From Rhizobiaceae bacterium (GTDB taxonomy: Bacteria; Pseudomonadota; Alphaproteobacteria; Rhizobiales; Rhizobiaceae), in the NCBI GenBank assembly GCA_019635715.1, contig JAHBYY010000025.1:1-55622 (forward strand): 55,622 nucleotides of DNA, written 5' to 3'. Shown here one piece after another: positions 24,897 through 32,878 of the stretch (the first letter of the stretch is position 1; each line of letters starts with the position of its first letter). The notes under the pieces were generated by a model. It was not told where the DNA came from, did not search any database, and saw only the letters and a list, made by a program, of their open reading frames with translations. The position numbers were made by a program, and so were the translations under genes.

Positions 24897-25712
24897 CTAC
24901 AGGGTAAACCCTTCGCCGAGATACAGCCTGCGCACATCGGTGTCGGCGATGATGTCCTCGGCGGTGCCGTGCTTCAGGATCTCGCCATTGTGGATGATGT
25001 AGGCGCGGTCGATCAGCTTGAGCGTCTCCCGAACGTTGTGATCGGTGACCAGCACGCCGATGCCGCGTGTCGTCAGGTGGCGGACGAGCTGCTGGATGTC
25101 GGCCACCGCGATCGGGTCGACGCCGGCGAAGGGTTCGTCGAGCAGCATGTATTGCGGACGGCTGGCGAGCGCCCGGGCAATCTCGAGGCGGCGGCGCTCG
25201 CCGCCCGAGAGCGCCATCGACGGAGACTTGCGCAGGTGGCCGATGTGGAACTCCTCGAGCAGCTCGTCGAGGGCAAGCTCGCGCGCCTTGCGGCTTTTCT
25301 CCACCACTTCGAGCACGGCGCGGATGTTGTCTTCCACCGAAAGGCCGCGGAAGATCGAGGCCTCCTGCGGCAGATAGCCGATGCCGAGCCGGGCCCGGCG
25401 GTACATCGGCATCGCGGTGATGTCGAAGCCGTCGATCTCGATACGTCCCTGGTCGACCGGAACCAGCCCGGTCACCATATAAAAACAGGTGGTCTTGCCG
25501 GCGCCGTTCGGGCCGAGCAGGCCAACCGCCTCACCGGCGCGCACGCCCAGCGACACGCCGTTGACCACCCGCCGCGCCTTGTAGCTCTTGACCAGCCCGG
25601 TGGCGATCAGCGTTCCCTTGAGCTTGGCGGCACGCTCCTGCGAACCCTGCATGGGGGCAGCCGAACGGAGCCGTCCCGCAAGATGGGACAGAAGCGAGGC
25701 CTGGTCAGCCAT
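24897..25712 (-). CDS. lptB: LPS export ABC transporter ATPase LptB
   Basis: This 271-residue ATPase powers LPS extraction by LptB2FG. Walker A GPNGAGKTT is at 67-75, the signature LSGGERRR at 168-175, Walker B YMLLDEP ends at Glu193, and the H-loop is VTDHNVRE. The Rhizobium-type N-terminal extension of about 30 residues (MADQASLLSHLAGRLRS) precedes the ABC fold. The start codon overlaps the lptA stop by one base (TAATG), so translation is coupled. LptF and LptG are not in the window. Confidence 0.95.
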   Translation of the reverse strand: MADQASLLSHLAGRLRSAAPMQGSQERAAKLKGTLIATGLVKSYKARRVVNGVSLGVRAGEAVGLLGPNGAGKTTCFYMVTGLVPVDQGRIEIDGFDITAMPMYRRARLGIGYLPQEASIFRGLSVEDNIRAVLEVVEKSRKARELALDELLEEFHIGHLRKSPSMALSGGERRRLEIARALASRPQYMLLDEPFAGVDPIAVADIQQLVRHLTTRGIGVLVTDHNVRETLKLIDRAYIIHNGEILKHGTAEDIIADTDVRRLYLGEGFTL

Positions 25713-26263
25713 TACTTCTTCTGGCTGTTCGGCGAGATCGACATCATCACGCGGCCCGACTTGCAGGCATCCACCTGGGCGCGGCCGGATTTCATGTTGA
25801 CGGTCAGCTTGCAGCCGACCAGCACGTTCTTGCCTTCGGACAGCACGACTTCCTTGCCGGACAGGACCAGCACCTCGCTGGCCATGTCGAAGGTGCCGCG
25901 GTCGCCCGTCGCCACCTGGGTGTTCGACTTGATATAGACCTTGTCCTCGACCTCGAGCCGATCGATGTTGGCCGATCCGGTGGCCGCCGAGCCGCCGCCC
26001 TCGCTGGCGTAGTAGACCGTCATCTTGCCGGCCTTCAGCAGGGTCGGTCCCTGGCTGACATTGACGTTGCCGTCGAAGATCGCCTTGCTCTCCGCGTCGA
26101 CGACTTCCAGGCGGTCGCTCTCGATCTGAATCGGAAGGCCGGAATTCAGGCTCAGGCCCTGGAGGCGCCCGGTGGCGGTTTCCTGGGCCGCCGCCGCGCC
26201 AGCCGCCGCGAGGCCGACGAGAATGGCGACCGACGCGCACGTGCCAAATCTTTGCCCGAGCAT
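25712..26263 (-). CDS. lptA: LPS transport periplasmic protein LptA
   Basis: This 183-residue protein has a signal peptide (cleavage near AAGAAAAQE, about residue 27). A beta-jellyroll OstA-like domain follows: IQIESDRLEVVDAESKAIFDGNVNVSQG and DRLEVEDKVYIKSNTQVATGDRGTFD mark the repeated strands at about 45-130. LptA bridges LptC at the inner membrane and LptD at the outer membrane. The C-terminus contains a cysteine pair (GCKL and DACKSG). It is 11 bases after lptC and coupled to lptB. Confidence 0.9.
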   Translation of the reverse strand: MLGQRFGTCASVAILVGLAAAGAAAAQETATGRLQGLSLNSGLPIQIESDRLEVVDAESKAIFDGNVNVSQGPTLLKAGKMTVYYASEGGGSAATGSANIDRLEVEDKVYIKSNTQVATGDRGTFDMASEVLVLSGKEVVLSEGKNVLVGCKLTVNMKSGRAQVDACKSGRVMMSISPNSQKK

Positions 26264-26274
26264 CCCTGTTCCCC

Positions 26275-26967
26275 CTACTGGCTTTCGGCTTCCGCGACGC
26301 GCGGTTCGATGTTCACCCGCACGCGCTTCTCGAATACCACCACTTTCCCGTTGTTTTCCACCGACATGCCGTCCGATGCAATGGAGGCGCCCTTGTAGGT
26401 GATCTCCACGGGATCCGTCGTCGACATGCGCCCCCCGGCGATGTCCACCAGCGCCGACCGCAGCCGCGCAACCACGCCGTTCGACGTCCGTATGCTGATC
26501 TCGCTGTCGATGTCCAACGCGTTGCGGGCGCGATCGAAGACACCGTGCGCCGCGTCGATCGTCGCGGAGTTGCTGGCGTCGTAGGGCAACTCGGCGGCGA
26601 TGCCCTGCAGCTCGACCACGCCTTCCAGCGTCACGTCCTGGACCGCGCGCTCGGCACTGACGGAATAGGCGCGGTCGTCGCTCGTATAGCCCTGGAGCCG
26701 GGGCGCCGACATCACCAGCTTGCCTTCCGAGATCGAGGTGTCTTCGGCGGTGATCTCCACCGGGATCGGCTTCATCAGATAGGTGTAGGCGACGAACGAG
26801 ACCGCCATGGCCACGCCCAGCGCCGGCAGGGCGAATTTCAGGACGCGGACGCGCTGCGAATGACGCGTGGCGCGCTCAAAGATCTCGCGGCGCCGCGGCG
26901 CCGGCGCAACCGACCCGCGCCCCTTTTCGGGGTCCGCGACGGTCGGTTCGGACGGTCGTGCCAGCAT
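26275..26967 (-). CDS. lptC: LPS export protein LptC
   Basis: This 230-residue bitopic inner-membrane protein hands LPS from LptFG to LptA. A cytosolic basic N-terminus (ATRHSQRVRVLKF) precedes one transmembrane helix at about 41-63. The periplasmic OstA-like fold follows, with LVMSAPRLQGYTSDDRAYSVSAERAVQD typical of alphaproteobacterial LptC. It is first in the lptC-lptA-lptB-rpoN series. The 271 bases upstream, between it and def, hold no gene I can support. Confidence 0.9.
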   Translation of the reverse strand: MLARPSEPTVADPEKGRGSVAPAPRRREIFERATRHSQRVRVLKFALPALGVAMAVSFVAYTYLMKPIPVEITAEDTSISEGKLVMSAPRLQGYTSDDRAYSVSAERAVQDVTLEGVVELQGIAAELPYDASNSATIDAAHGVFDRARNALDIDSEISIRTSNGVVARLRSALVDIAGGRMSTTDPVEITYKGASIASDGMSVENNGKVVVFEKRVRVNIEPRVAEAESQ

Positions 26968-27238
26968 TACGTGCCTTCATCGTCATGCGGCCGGGACATG
27001 CCGGCCGCTCTCTTCACGCGATCAACGAGCCGAAAGCCACGAAATTATGGCCGGGCTGGTCATGGCAGACGCCGCATTGCCGGTTCGACCGGCCAGGACC
27101 TGCCCGGTCAGGTAGGAATTGACAATCCGAATGCAACCACCGGCGCAACAATCGGCGACGATGATTTGCCGGCGGCCATCTCACTATGATCAAGTTCGCG
27201 GGCCTTGTCAGCCCCAACGGCGCCCGCTCCGGCGCGCA

Positions 27239-27760
27239 TCAAATCGCCGGGGCGCGGTCCTTCGCCAGCTTGCGGAACTTGCGGATGACCATGTCGCGCT
27301 TCAGCCGTGAAATATGATCGATGAACAGGATGCCGTCGAGATGATCGATCTCGTGCTGCAGGCAGGTCGCGAGCAGGCCGTCCGCTTCCACCTGTGCGGC
27401 GTTGCCGAACTCGTCGAAATAGTCGACGCGTACATGCGAGGGACGCTCGACCTCGGCATAGTAGTCGGGAATCGACAGGCAGCCTTCTTCGTAGACCGAC
27501 CTTTCGGCGGAACGCTCGACGATCACCGGGTTGATGAAGATGCGGGGCGCCTTCGGCTCGTCCTCCTTGGCGAGGTCGATGACGACGAGGCGGACCGGTT
27601 CGCCGACCTGGATGGCGGCCAGACCGATGCCGGGCGCGTCATACATGGTATCCAGCATGTCGGCGGCGAAGCCGCGCAGCTTCGTGTCGAAGTGCTGGAC
27701 GGGCTTCGATACCTGGCGAAGGACGGGATCCGGGAGGAGGACGAGCGGCTTGACGGGCAT
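27239..27760 (-). CDS. def: Peptide deformylase
   Basis: This 173-residue metalloenzyme removes the N-formyl group from nascent proteins. All three family motifs are intact: GIGLAAIQ (44-51), EGCLS (92-96) and HEIDH (136-140), giving the Cys-His-His metal site and catalytic Glu. Length is normal. The ATG at 27760 follows ACCTGCAGGG (minus-strand sense). It diverges from rmuC, as in many rhizobia. However, the expected downstream fmt is absent: 271 gene-free bases lead to lptC. Confidence 0.94.
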   Translation of the reverse strand: MPVKPLVLLPDPVLRQVSKPVQHFDTKLRGFAADMLDTMYDAPGIGLAAIQVGEPVRLVVIDLAKEDEPKAPRIFINPVIVERSAERSVYEEGCLSIPDYYAEVERPSHVRVDYFDEFGNAAQVEADGLLATCLQHEIDHLDGILFIDHISRLKRDMVIRKFRKLAKDRAPAI

Positions 27761-27861
27761 GCCCTGCAGGTAATTCCTCGGCCGGCCAGCGTCAACGGCA
27801 GGGACCGCCTGCGTTCCTGTTTTGATCTGGCGCCAGCGGGCGAATCATCTATCCTTCGGCG

Positions 27862-29106
27862 ATGATCGATCTCGACACCCTGTTCTCGCAGCCGATCGCG
27901 CACATCGCCGGTACGGCGATCACGTTCGGCCACGCCGCGCTGGCCGCCGGAGCGATCCTCCTCGTCCTGTTCGCGGGGCTCGCATTGGCGCTCTGGCGTT
28001 CGGCCGGCGCGCGCGCCGCGGCGGCGATCGACGCCGCGGAACGGGCGCGCGAGGCGGACGCCCGCATGGCGGCGATCCTCCAGGCCCAGGCCGAGATGCA
28101 GGGCCGGGTCGGCGCCATGGCGGAGGTGTTCGGCGCGCGCCAGGCCGAGCTGAACCAGGCGATCGGCCAGCGGCTCGACGCGATGACCGGCCGCCTCGGC
28201 CAGACCATGACGGAGCAGACCAGATCGACGCAGGAGAACCTGGCGAAGCTGCAGGAACGCCTCGCCGTGATCGACACCGCGCAGACCAACATCCAGTCGC
28301 TGGCCGGACAGGTCGTGCAACTGCAGTCGATCCTGTCCAACAAGCAGACGCGCGGCGCCTTCGGCCAGGCGCGGATGGAGGCGATCGTCTCCGACGGCCT
28401 GCCCAACACCGCCTATGCGCTGCAGGCGACGCTGTCGAACGGCAGCCGCCCCGACTGCATCGTCCACATGCCGAACGGAGCGCCCCCGCTGGTCATCGAT
28501 GCCAAGTTCCCGCTGGAGGCGTGGAACGCCATCCGGGCGGCCGGAGAGACCGACCAGAGCGGTGAGGCGCAGCGGGCGGCGCAACAGGCCTTCCGGCGCG
28601 ACCTCGACGTGCATATCCGCGCCATCGCCGACAAATATCTGCTCGCCGGGGAAACGCACGACACCGCCTTCATGTTCGTCCCGTCGGAATCGGTGTTCGC
28701 CGAGATCCACGAGAGTTTCGAGGCGATCGTGCAGCGCGCGCAGCGGCTGCGGGTCGTCATCGTGTCGCCGTCGCTGCTGATGCTGTCGATCCAGGTGATC
28801 CGGTCGATCCTCAAGGATGCGTCGATGCGCGAGCAGGCCCACCTGATCCAGGGCGAGGTCGTCCGGCTGATGGAGGATGTCGGGCGCCTGGACGAGCGCG
28901 TCCGCAAGCTGCAGGCGCATTTCGGCCAAGCCTCGAGGGACATCGACGAGATCCTGGTCTCGTCCGGCAAGGTAACGAAGCGCGGCCAGAGAATTGAGGC
29001 GCTGGAATTCGGCGAGCTCCCGGCGCCGCCGACCGACGAGGCCAGGCCGCGCAGCGCCGAAAGCCGGACCGGGCAGCTACGCCTGCGCGTCGTCGACGAG
29101 AAATAG
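27862..29106 (+). CDS. rmuC: DNA recombination protein RmuC
   Basis: This 414-residue protein is of the RmuC family, linked to limiting inversions at short inverted repeats and carrying a nuclease-like fold. An N-terminal membrane helix (about residues 28-48) is followed by a long alanine/glutamate/glutamine-rich coiled coil (about 50-155). The conserved RmuC core follows: GAFGQARMEAIV, PPLVIDAKFPLEAW, and DTAFMFVPSESVFAEIHE. The nuclease-like D...AKF signature is present. It diverges from def, with 101 bases between starts. Confidence 0.92.
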   Translation: MIDLDTLFSQPIAHIAGTAITFGHAALAAGAILLVLFAGLALALWRSAGARAAAAIDAAERAREADARMAAILQAQAEMQGRVGAMAEVFGARQAELNQAIGQRLDAMTGRLGQTMTEQTRSTQENLAKLQERLAVIDTAQTNIQSLAGQVVQLQSILSNKQTRGAFGQARMEAIVSDGLPNTAYALQATLSNGSRPDCIVHMPNGAPPLVIDAKFPLEAWNAIRAAGETDQSGEAQRAAQQAFRRDLDVHIRAIADKYLLAGETHDTAFMFVPSESVFAEIHESFEAIVQRAQRLRVVIVSPSLLMLSIQVIRSILKDASMREQAHLIQGEVVRLMEDVGRLDERVRKLQAHFGQASRDIDEILVSSGKVTKRGQRIEALEFGELPAPPTDEARPRSAESRTGQLRLRVVDEK

Positions 29107-29188
29107 CACGGCCTGCCGGCGAACGTCGCATCTTGCGCGGCGCCCGGACTCCTGATTCAGTCCGCTCCACATGCTGGAGGACGCGATC

Positions 29189-29320
29189 ATGGCAAAAGGC
29201 TCGATGCGGCCGGGCAAGGAAGCCCGCAAGCCGAAGAAGGACAAGAAGGCCGCGGCGCCGGCCGCACCGGTGCTGAAGGCTGCCCCTGTCCCTGCAATGA
29301 AGATCAAGGACAAGAAATAG
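29189..29320 (+). CDS. Small lysine/alanine/proline-rich basic protein (43 aa), unknown function
   Basis: The frame runs from ATG 29189 to TAG 29318-29320 and encodes 43 residues. It begins MAKGSMRPGKEARKPKKDKK and is followed by an Ala/Pro-rich linker and the end MKIKDKK. Lysine is about one quarter of the residues and there are no acidic clusters, so a nucleic-acid or ribosome contact is possible. A good ribosome site (CTGGAGG, 29174-29180) precedes it, and a hairpin with a short T-run follows. I recall similar tiny proteins in rhizobial genomes but cannot name a family. It is real by start signal and composition, not by motif. Confidence 0.6.
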   Translation: MAKGSMRPGKEARKPKKDKKAAAPAAPVLKAAPVPAMKIKDKK

Positions 29321-29348
29321 GCTGGCTGCCGCCGCGGCGATGCTGGAT

Positions 29349-29374
29349 CCTGCCGGCCGGACGCCGGCAGGTTT
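29349..29374. terminator. Probable terminator between the small basic protein gene and the convergent SRPBCC gene
   Basis: A nine-pair stem CCTGCCGGC/GCCGGCAGG with a five-base loop is followed by TTT on the plus strand. It lies in the 69-base gap between two convergent stops, so it can serve the plus-strand gene. Confidence 0.45.
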
Positions 29375-29389
29375 GCCCGGCCGGCGCGT

Positions 29390-29875
29390 TCAGAGAGACT
29401 TGACCAGCGCCTCGAGCTGATCGGCGACCTGGCCCCATCCCTCGTGGAAGCCCATCTTCTCGTGGGCGTCGCAGTCGTCCTTCGTCCAATGGAGCGCGCG
29501 CGCCGTATAGCGGGTCTTGCCGCCTTCGTCCTCGAAGGTCAGCACGCAGGTGAAGAACGGCTTTTCCGAGGGCTGCCAGGCCGAGATGTAGGCGTCGGTG
29601 AACACCAGCCTGCGGTTCGGCACGACCTCGAGGTAGATGCCGGGATTGGGATATTCGTTGCCCTCCGGGTCGGCCATGACCACCAGCGTCGAGCCGCCCG
29701 GCCGAACGTCGGTCTCGATGCGCGGCGTGGTCCAGGGCAGCGGCGCGAAGAATTTCTTCATCAGCTCCGGCTCCGTCCAGGCACGATAGAGCGACGCGGG
29801 CGGCGCATCGATCAGACGGCTCAACCTGAGCTCGCGGTCGCCGACGCGTTCGGAGGCATGGGTCGGGTTGGTCAT
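29390..29875 (-). CDS. SRPBCC/AHSA1-like ligand-binding domain protein
   Basis: This 161-residue soluble protein has the helix-grip fold of the AHSA1/CalC group. LSRLIDAPPASLYRAWTEPELMKKFFAP is the typical N-terminal strand-helix (about residues 17-44), and GWGQVADQLEALVKSL the C-terminal helix. WTKDDCDAHEKMGFHEGW is a signature I associate with this subfamily. It probably binds a hydrophobic ligand or acts as a stress-related accessory factor; no specific reaction is known to me. I chose the ATG at 29875 because CAGGGAGA precedes it; the frame is open upstream without family character. Confidence 0.82.
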   Translation of the reverse strand: MTNPTHASERVGDRELRLSRLIDAPPASLYRAWTEPELMKKFFAPLPWTTPRIETDVRPGGSTLVVMADPEGNEYPNPGIYLEVVPNRRLVFTDAYISAWQPSEKPFFTCVLTFEDEGGKTRYTARALHWTKDDCDAHEKMGFHEGWGQVADQLEALVKSL

Positions 29876-30036
29876 CGTCTCGGTCTCCCTGTTGCGTTCG
29901 CTGCAAGGACGCCGGTGGCCCGTCGACGCCGACAGACCGCCGCGAAAATGCGGGCGGTAAGCCAAGGACGCCCCCCGCCGCAAGCGCGGCTGCCGCGAGC
30001 CGGCCGGCCAGCCGGAGCCCACGCGGCCGGGCGGCA

Positions 30037-30906
30037 TCACATGCCGGTGCGCGGCAGGTAGCGCTCGATCAACTGCTCGACATGGTCGTTGCGCTCGCGC
30101 GCCGTGCGGCCGCCCATGACGACGACAACGAGACGCCGTCCGCCACGGGTCACCGAGGTAACGATGTTGAATCCGGAGGCGCGCACATAGCCTGTCTTGA
30201 TGCCGTCGACGCCGTCGACGCGGCCGATGAGGTCGTTGTGGCCCTTCACCGTCCGGCCCTTGATGACGAATGTCTGACGACCGAAATAGGCAAACTGCGT
30301 CGGGAACTTGCGGCGGAGCTGGATGCCGAGCGCCGCCATGTCGCGCGCCGTCGTCTGCTGATCCGGATCGGGGAGGCCGGAGGCGTTGCGGAAGGTGGTG
30401 TTGCGCATGCCGATGGCCCGCGCCTTGGCCGTCATCATGGCCGCGAACTGCTCCTCGGAACCTCCGAGGAACTCGCCAACCGCCGCCGCCACGTCATTCG
30501 CCGACTTCACCGCGAGCGCCCGGATCGCAGTGTCGACGTCGAGCGTCTCGCCGGGCTTGAAGCCGATCTTGCTGGGCGGCTGGCGGGCCGCGTGATCGGA
30601 GACGGGTATCTGGGTGGAGAGCGACACGCGCCCCGCCTCGACCGCCTCGAACAGCATGTAGAGCGTCATCATCTTGGTGAGCGACGCGGGGAAGCGCGGC
30701 GCGCCGGAATCGACCTCGTAGAGCACCTTGCCGGAATTGCCGTCGACGACGATCGAGGCGTATTTCTCCGTCGGCAGCGAGACGACGGCGGCCGGCGGGC
30801 CCAGCCGCAGCGCCTCGGTGCTGCTGCAGGCGGCAAGCACCAGAGCAAGGAGGGATATCGCCAGCCAGCGCAGATGGCTCAGGGCATTGAAGCGGAATTT
30901 CAGCAA
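30037..30906 (-). CDS. D-alanyl-D-alanine carboxypeptidase, S11 family, predicted lipoprotein
   Basis: This 289-residue penicillin-binding peptidase trims the terminal D-Ala of peptidoglycan stems. The three active-site motifs are intact: SLTK (75-78), SAN (135-137) and KTG (237-239). The signal ends LVLAACSS with the lipobox Cys27, so it looks lipid-anchored. There is no C-terminal PBP5 domain or amphipathic anchor, making it a minimal enzyme. The ATG at 30906 directly opens the signal sequence. It is on the same strand as, and downstream of, murJ (135-base gap). Confidence 0.88.
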   Translation of the reverse strand: MLKFRFNALSHLRWLAISLLALVLAACSSTEALRLGPPAAVVSLPTEKYASIVVDGNSGKVLYEVDSGAPRFPASLTKMMTLYMLFEAVEAGRVSLSTQIPVSDHAARQPPSKIGFKPGETLDVDTAIRALAVKSANDVAAAVGEFLGGSEEQFAAMMTAKARAIGMRNTTFRNASGLPDPDQQTTARDMAALGIQLRRKFPTQFAYFGRQTFVIKGRTVKGHNDLIGRVDGVDGIKTGYVRASGFNIVTSVTRGGRRLVVVVMGGRTARERNDHVEQLIERYLPRTGM

Positions 30907-31041
30907 GCCGGTGACTCTCGCGCCGATGACAACACAGGGTGCCGACGCGTCCCCCGCGAAGCAGCCGACGAAATCTAGTTCATCGCATGACGGAAGGGAA
31001 TCGCCCCGCGGACCCGAAATTTTGGGAGGGCGAGGGCTTCT

Positions 31042-32634
31042 TCACCCCGGCTCGGCCGGCGCCGCGGGCGAGCCGCCCTTGCGGCGCAAACTGCGCCGGA
31101 GGGTGCGGATATCGGCACCGCCAATGGCGAAGACGACACCGAAATACACCGCCATGGCGCCCGCCACCATGATCGCCAGGACCGCCGCCTGCTCGTAGAA
31201 GGGCCGCGCCGAGGCGAGCCGGCCGCCGAACCAATGCATGGCGGCCCACAGCGCGGCACCCATGACCAGGGTCGCCACAAGCATGCGCGGGCCGCGCCGC
31301 AGCAGGCCGCCGTCGGACGACCAGTGGCCGCGCCGGATGAGGACGCCGAGCAGCAGCGCCGCATTGACCCAGCCGGCCGCGGCCGCGGCCGCGGCGATGC
31401 CGGCGCCGCCCATCGACGGGAACAGGCTGAGCGCCAGGCCGATGTTCACCGCGACCGACAGCGCCGCGAAGATCATCGGGGTGCGGGTGTCCTCGCGCGC
31501 GAAATAGCCGGGGGTGAAGGCCTTGATCAGCACGAAGGCGGGCAGGCCGAGCCCGAAGATCGCCAGGATCTGCGACACGACCGACGTGTCCTCCGGCGTG
31601 AAGGCGCCGCGCTCGTAGAGCACGCGGACGATCGGCTCGGAGATGACCAGCAGCGCTGCCGCCGCGGGCAGGGTCAGGAACAGCGTGAACTCCACCGACC
31701 GGTTCTGCAGGTTGGAGGCCTCGTCGCGATCGCCCGATTTCAGGGCGCGCGCCAGTTCCGGCAGAAGGACGATGGCCACCGCCACTCCGACCACGCCGAG
31801 CGGCAACTGGTAGACCCGATCGGCAAGGTTGAGCGAGGAGACGGCGCTGTCGCGTCCCGAGGCGATCGCGGTTCCGATCAGCGTGTTGATCTGGGTAATC
31901 CCGCCGGTAATCGCGGCCGGCAGGGCCAGCCAGAGCAGGCGCCGCACGTTCGGCGTCATGCGCGGCCGGCGGAAGCCGATGACGACACCGGCATGGCGAA
32001 CGGCGATCCAGACGATGGCAAGCTGCACCACGCCGGCCGCCAGGACGCCCCAAGCCAGGGCATAGCCGACGGAGGGACCGTCCATGCCCTCGTACCAGGC
32101 GTAGGCGAGGATGGCGACGAGGATGACGTTGAGGAAGACCGGCGCGATGGCCGCGGCGAAATAGCGGCGCAGCGAGTTGAGCATCCCCGCCATCATCGCG
32201 CCGAGCGACATGCAGATGAGATAGGGAAACATGATGGTGGCCAGCGCGACGGTCACCGAGAGTTTTTCGGGCGAATCGCCGAAGCCGGGTGCGATGAGGT
32301 AGCGCACCAGCAGCGGCATGGAGAGTTCCATGGCGATGGTCAGAACCAGAAGGACGCTGAACAGGACGCCGAACACCTCTTCCGAGAACCGCTTGGCGCC
32401 TTCGACGCCGTTGGCCTCGATCTCCTTGGCGAAGAGCGGCACGAAGGCGGCGTTGAAGGCGCCCTCGGCGAACAGCCGCCGGAAGGTGTTGGGAAACTGG
32501 AAGGCGGCGTAGAAGGCGTCGGCGACCGGGCCGGTGCCCACCGCCGCCGCCATCAGCATCTCGCGGGTGAAGCCGAGCAGCCGGCTCATCAGCGTGCCGG
32601 ACGCGACCGTCGCGAATTTCCGGACGAGGCTCAT
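31042..32634 (-). CDS. murJ: Lipid II flippase MurJ
   Basis: This 530-residue polytopic protein of the MOP superfamily moves lipid II across the inner membrane for peptidoglycan synthesis. The family start is clear (LVRKFATVASGTLMSRLLGFTREMLMA), and EGAFNAAFVPLF, LPAAITGGITQINTLIGTAIAS and LPLGVVGVAVAIVLLPELAR are typical MurJ segments. About 14 transmembrane helices can be drawn. The C-terminal tail is short and charged (RRSLRRKGGSPAAPAEPG). It is transcribed after glnD, a conserved rhizobial pairing, with a large palindrome between them. Confidence 0.93.
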   Translation of the reverse strand: MSLVRKFATVASGTLMSRLLGFTREMLMAAAVGTGPVADAFYAAFQFPNTFRRLFAEGAFNAAFVPLFAKEIEANGVEGAKRFSEEVFGVLFSVLLVLTIAMELSMPLLVRYLIAPGFGDSPEKLSVTVALATIMFPYLICMSLGAMMAGMLNSLRRYFAAAIAPVFLNVILVAILAYAWYEGMDGPSVGYALAWGVLAAGVVQLAIVWIAVRHAGVVIGFRRPRMTPNVRRLLWLALPAAITGGITQINTLIGTAIASGRDSAVSSLNLADRVYQLPLGVVGVAVAIVLLPELARALKSGDRDEASNLQNRSVEFTLFLTLPAAAALLVISEPIVRVLYERGAFTPEDTSVVSQILAIFGLGLPAFVLIKAFTPGYFAREDTRTPMIFAALSVAVNIGLALSLFPSMGGAGIAAAAAAAGWVNAALLLGVLIRRGHWSSDGGLLRRGPRMLVATLVMGAALWAAMHWFGGRLASARPFYEQAAVLAIMVAGAMAVYFGVVFAIGGADIRTLRRSLRRKGGSPAAPAEPG

Positions 32635-32686
32635 GGATGCAGGATCCCGTCGAACGATGCTCTAGCCATCGGCGGGCTTGCGCGAG

Positions 32687-32846
32687 GTACCCCCCTCTGT
32701 CCTGCCGGACATCTCCCCCTCAAGGGGGGAGATTGGCAGCTTCGCACTTGAGGCTTTTCCCGCAACGTCGGCGACCGGCGAAAGCGGACCTCACGGCCGA
32801 TCTCCCCCCTTGAGGGGGAGATGTCCGGCAGGACAGAGGGGGGTAC
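32687..32846. repeat. 160-bp palindromic intergenic element with 47-bp perfect arms
   Basis: The left arm (32687-32733) and right arm (32800-32846) are exact reverse complements over 47 bases, starting and ending with GTAC. Inside each arm CTCCCCC and GGGGGGAG form a smaller hairpin. The arms contain the words CCTGCCGGACATCTCC, which I recall from abundant mesorhizobial intergenic palindromes. It fills most of the 244-base glnD-murJ gap and would form a very stable RNA structure between the two coding regions. Confidence 0.85.
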
Positions 32847-32878
32847 GGCAAGGCGCTGGGTGGAAGACAATTCTGGCC

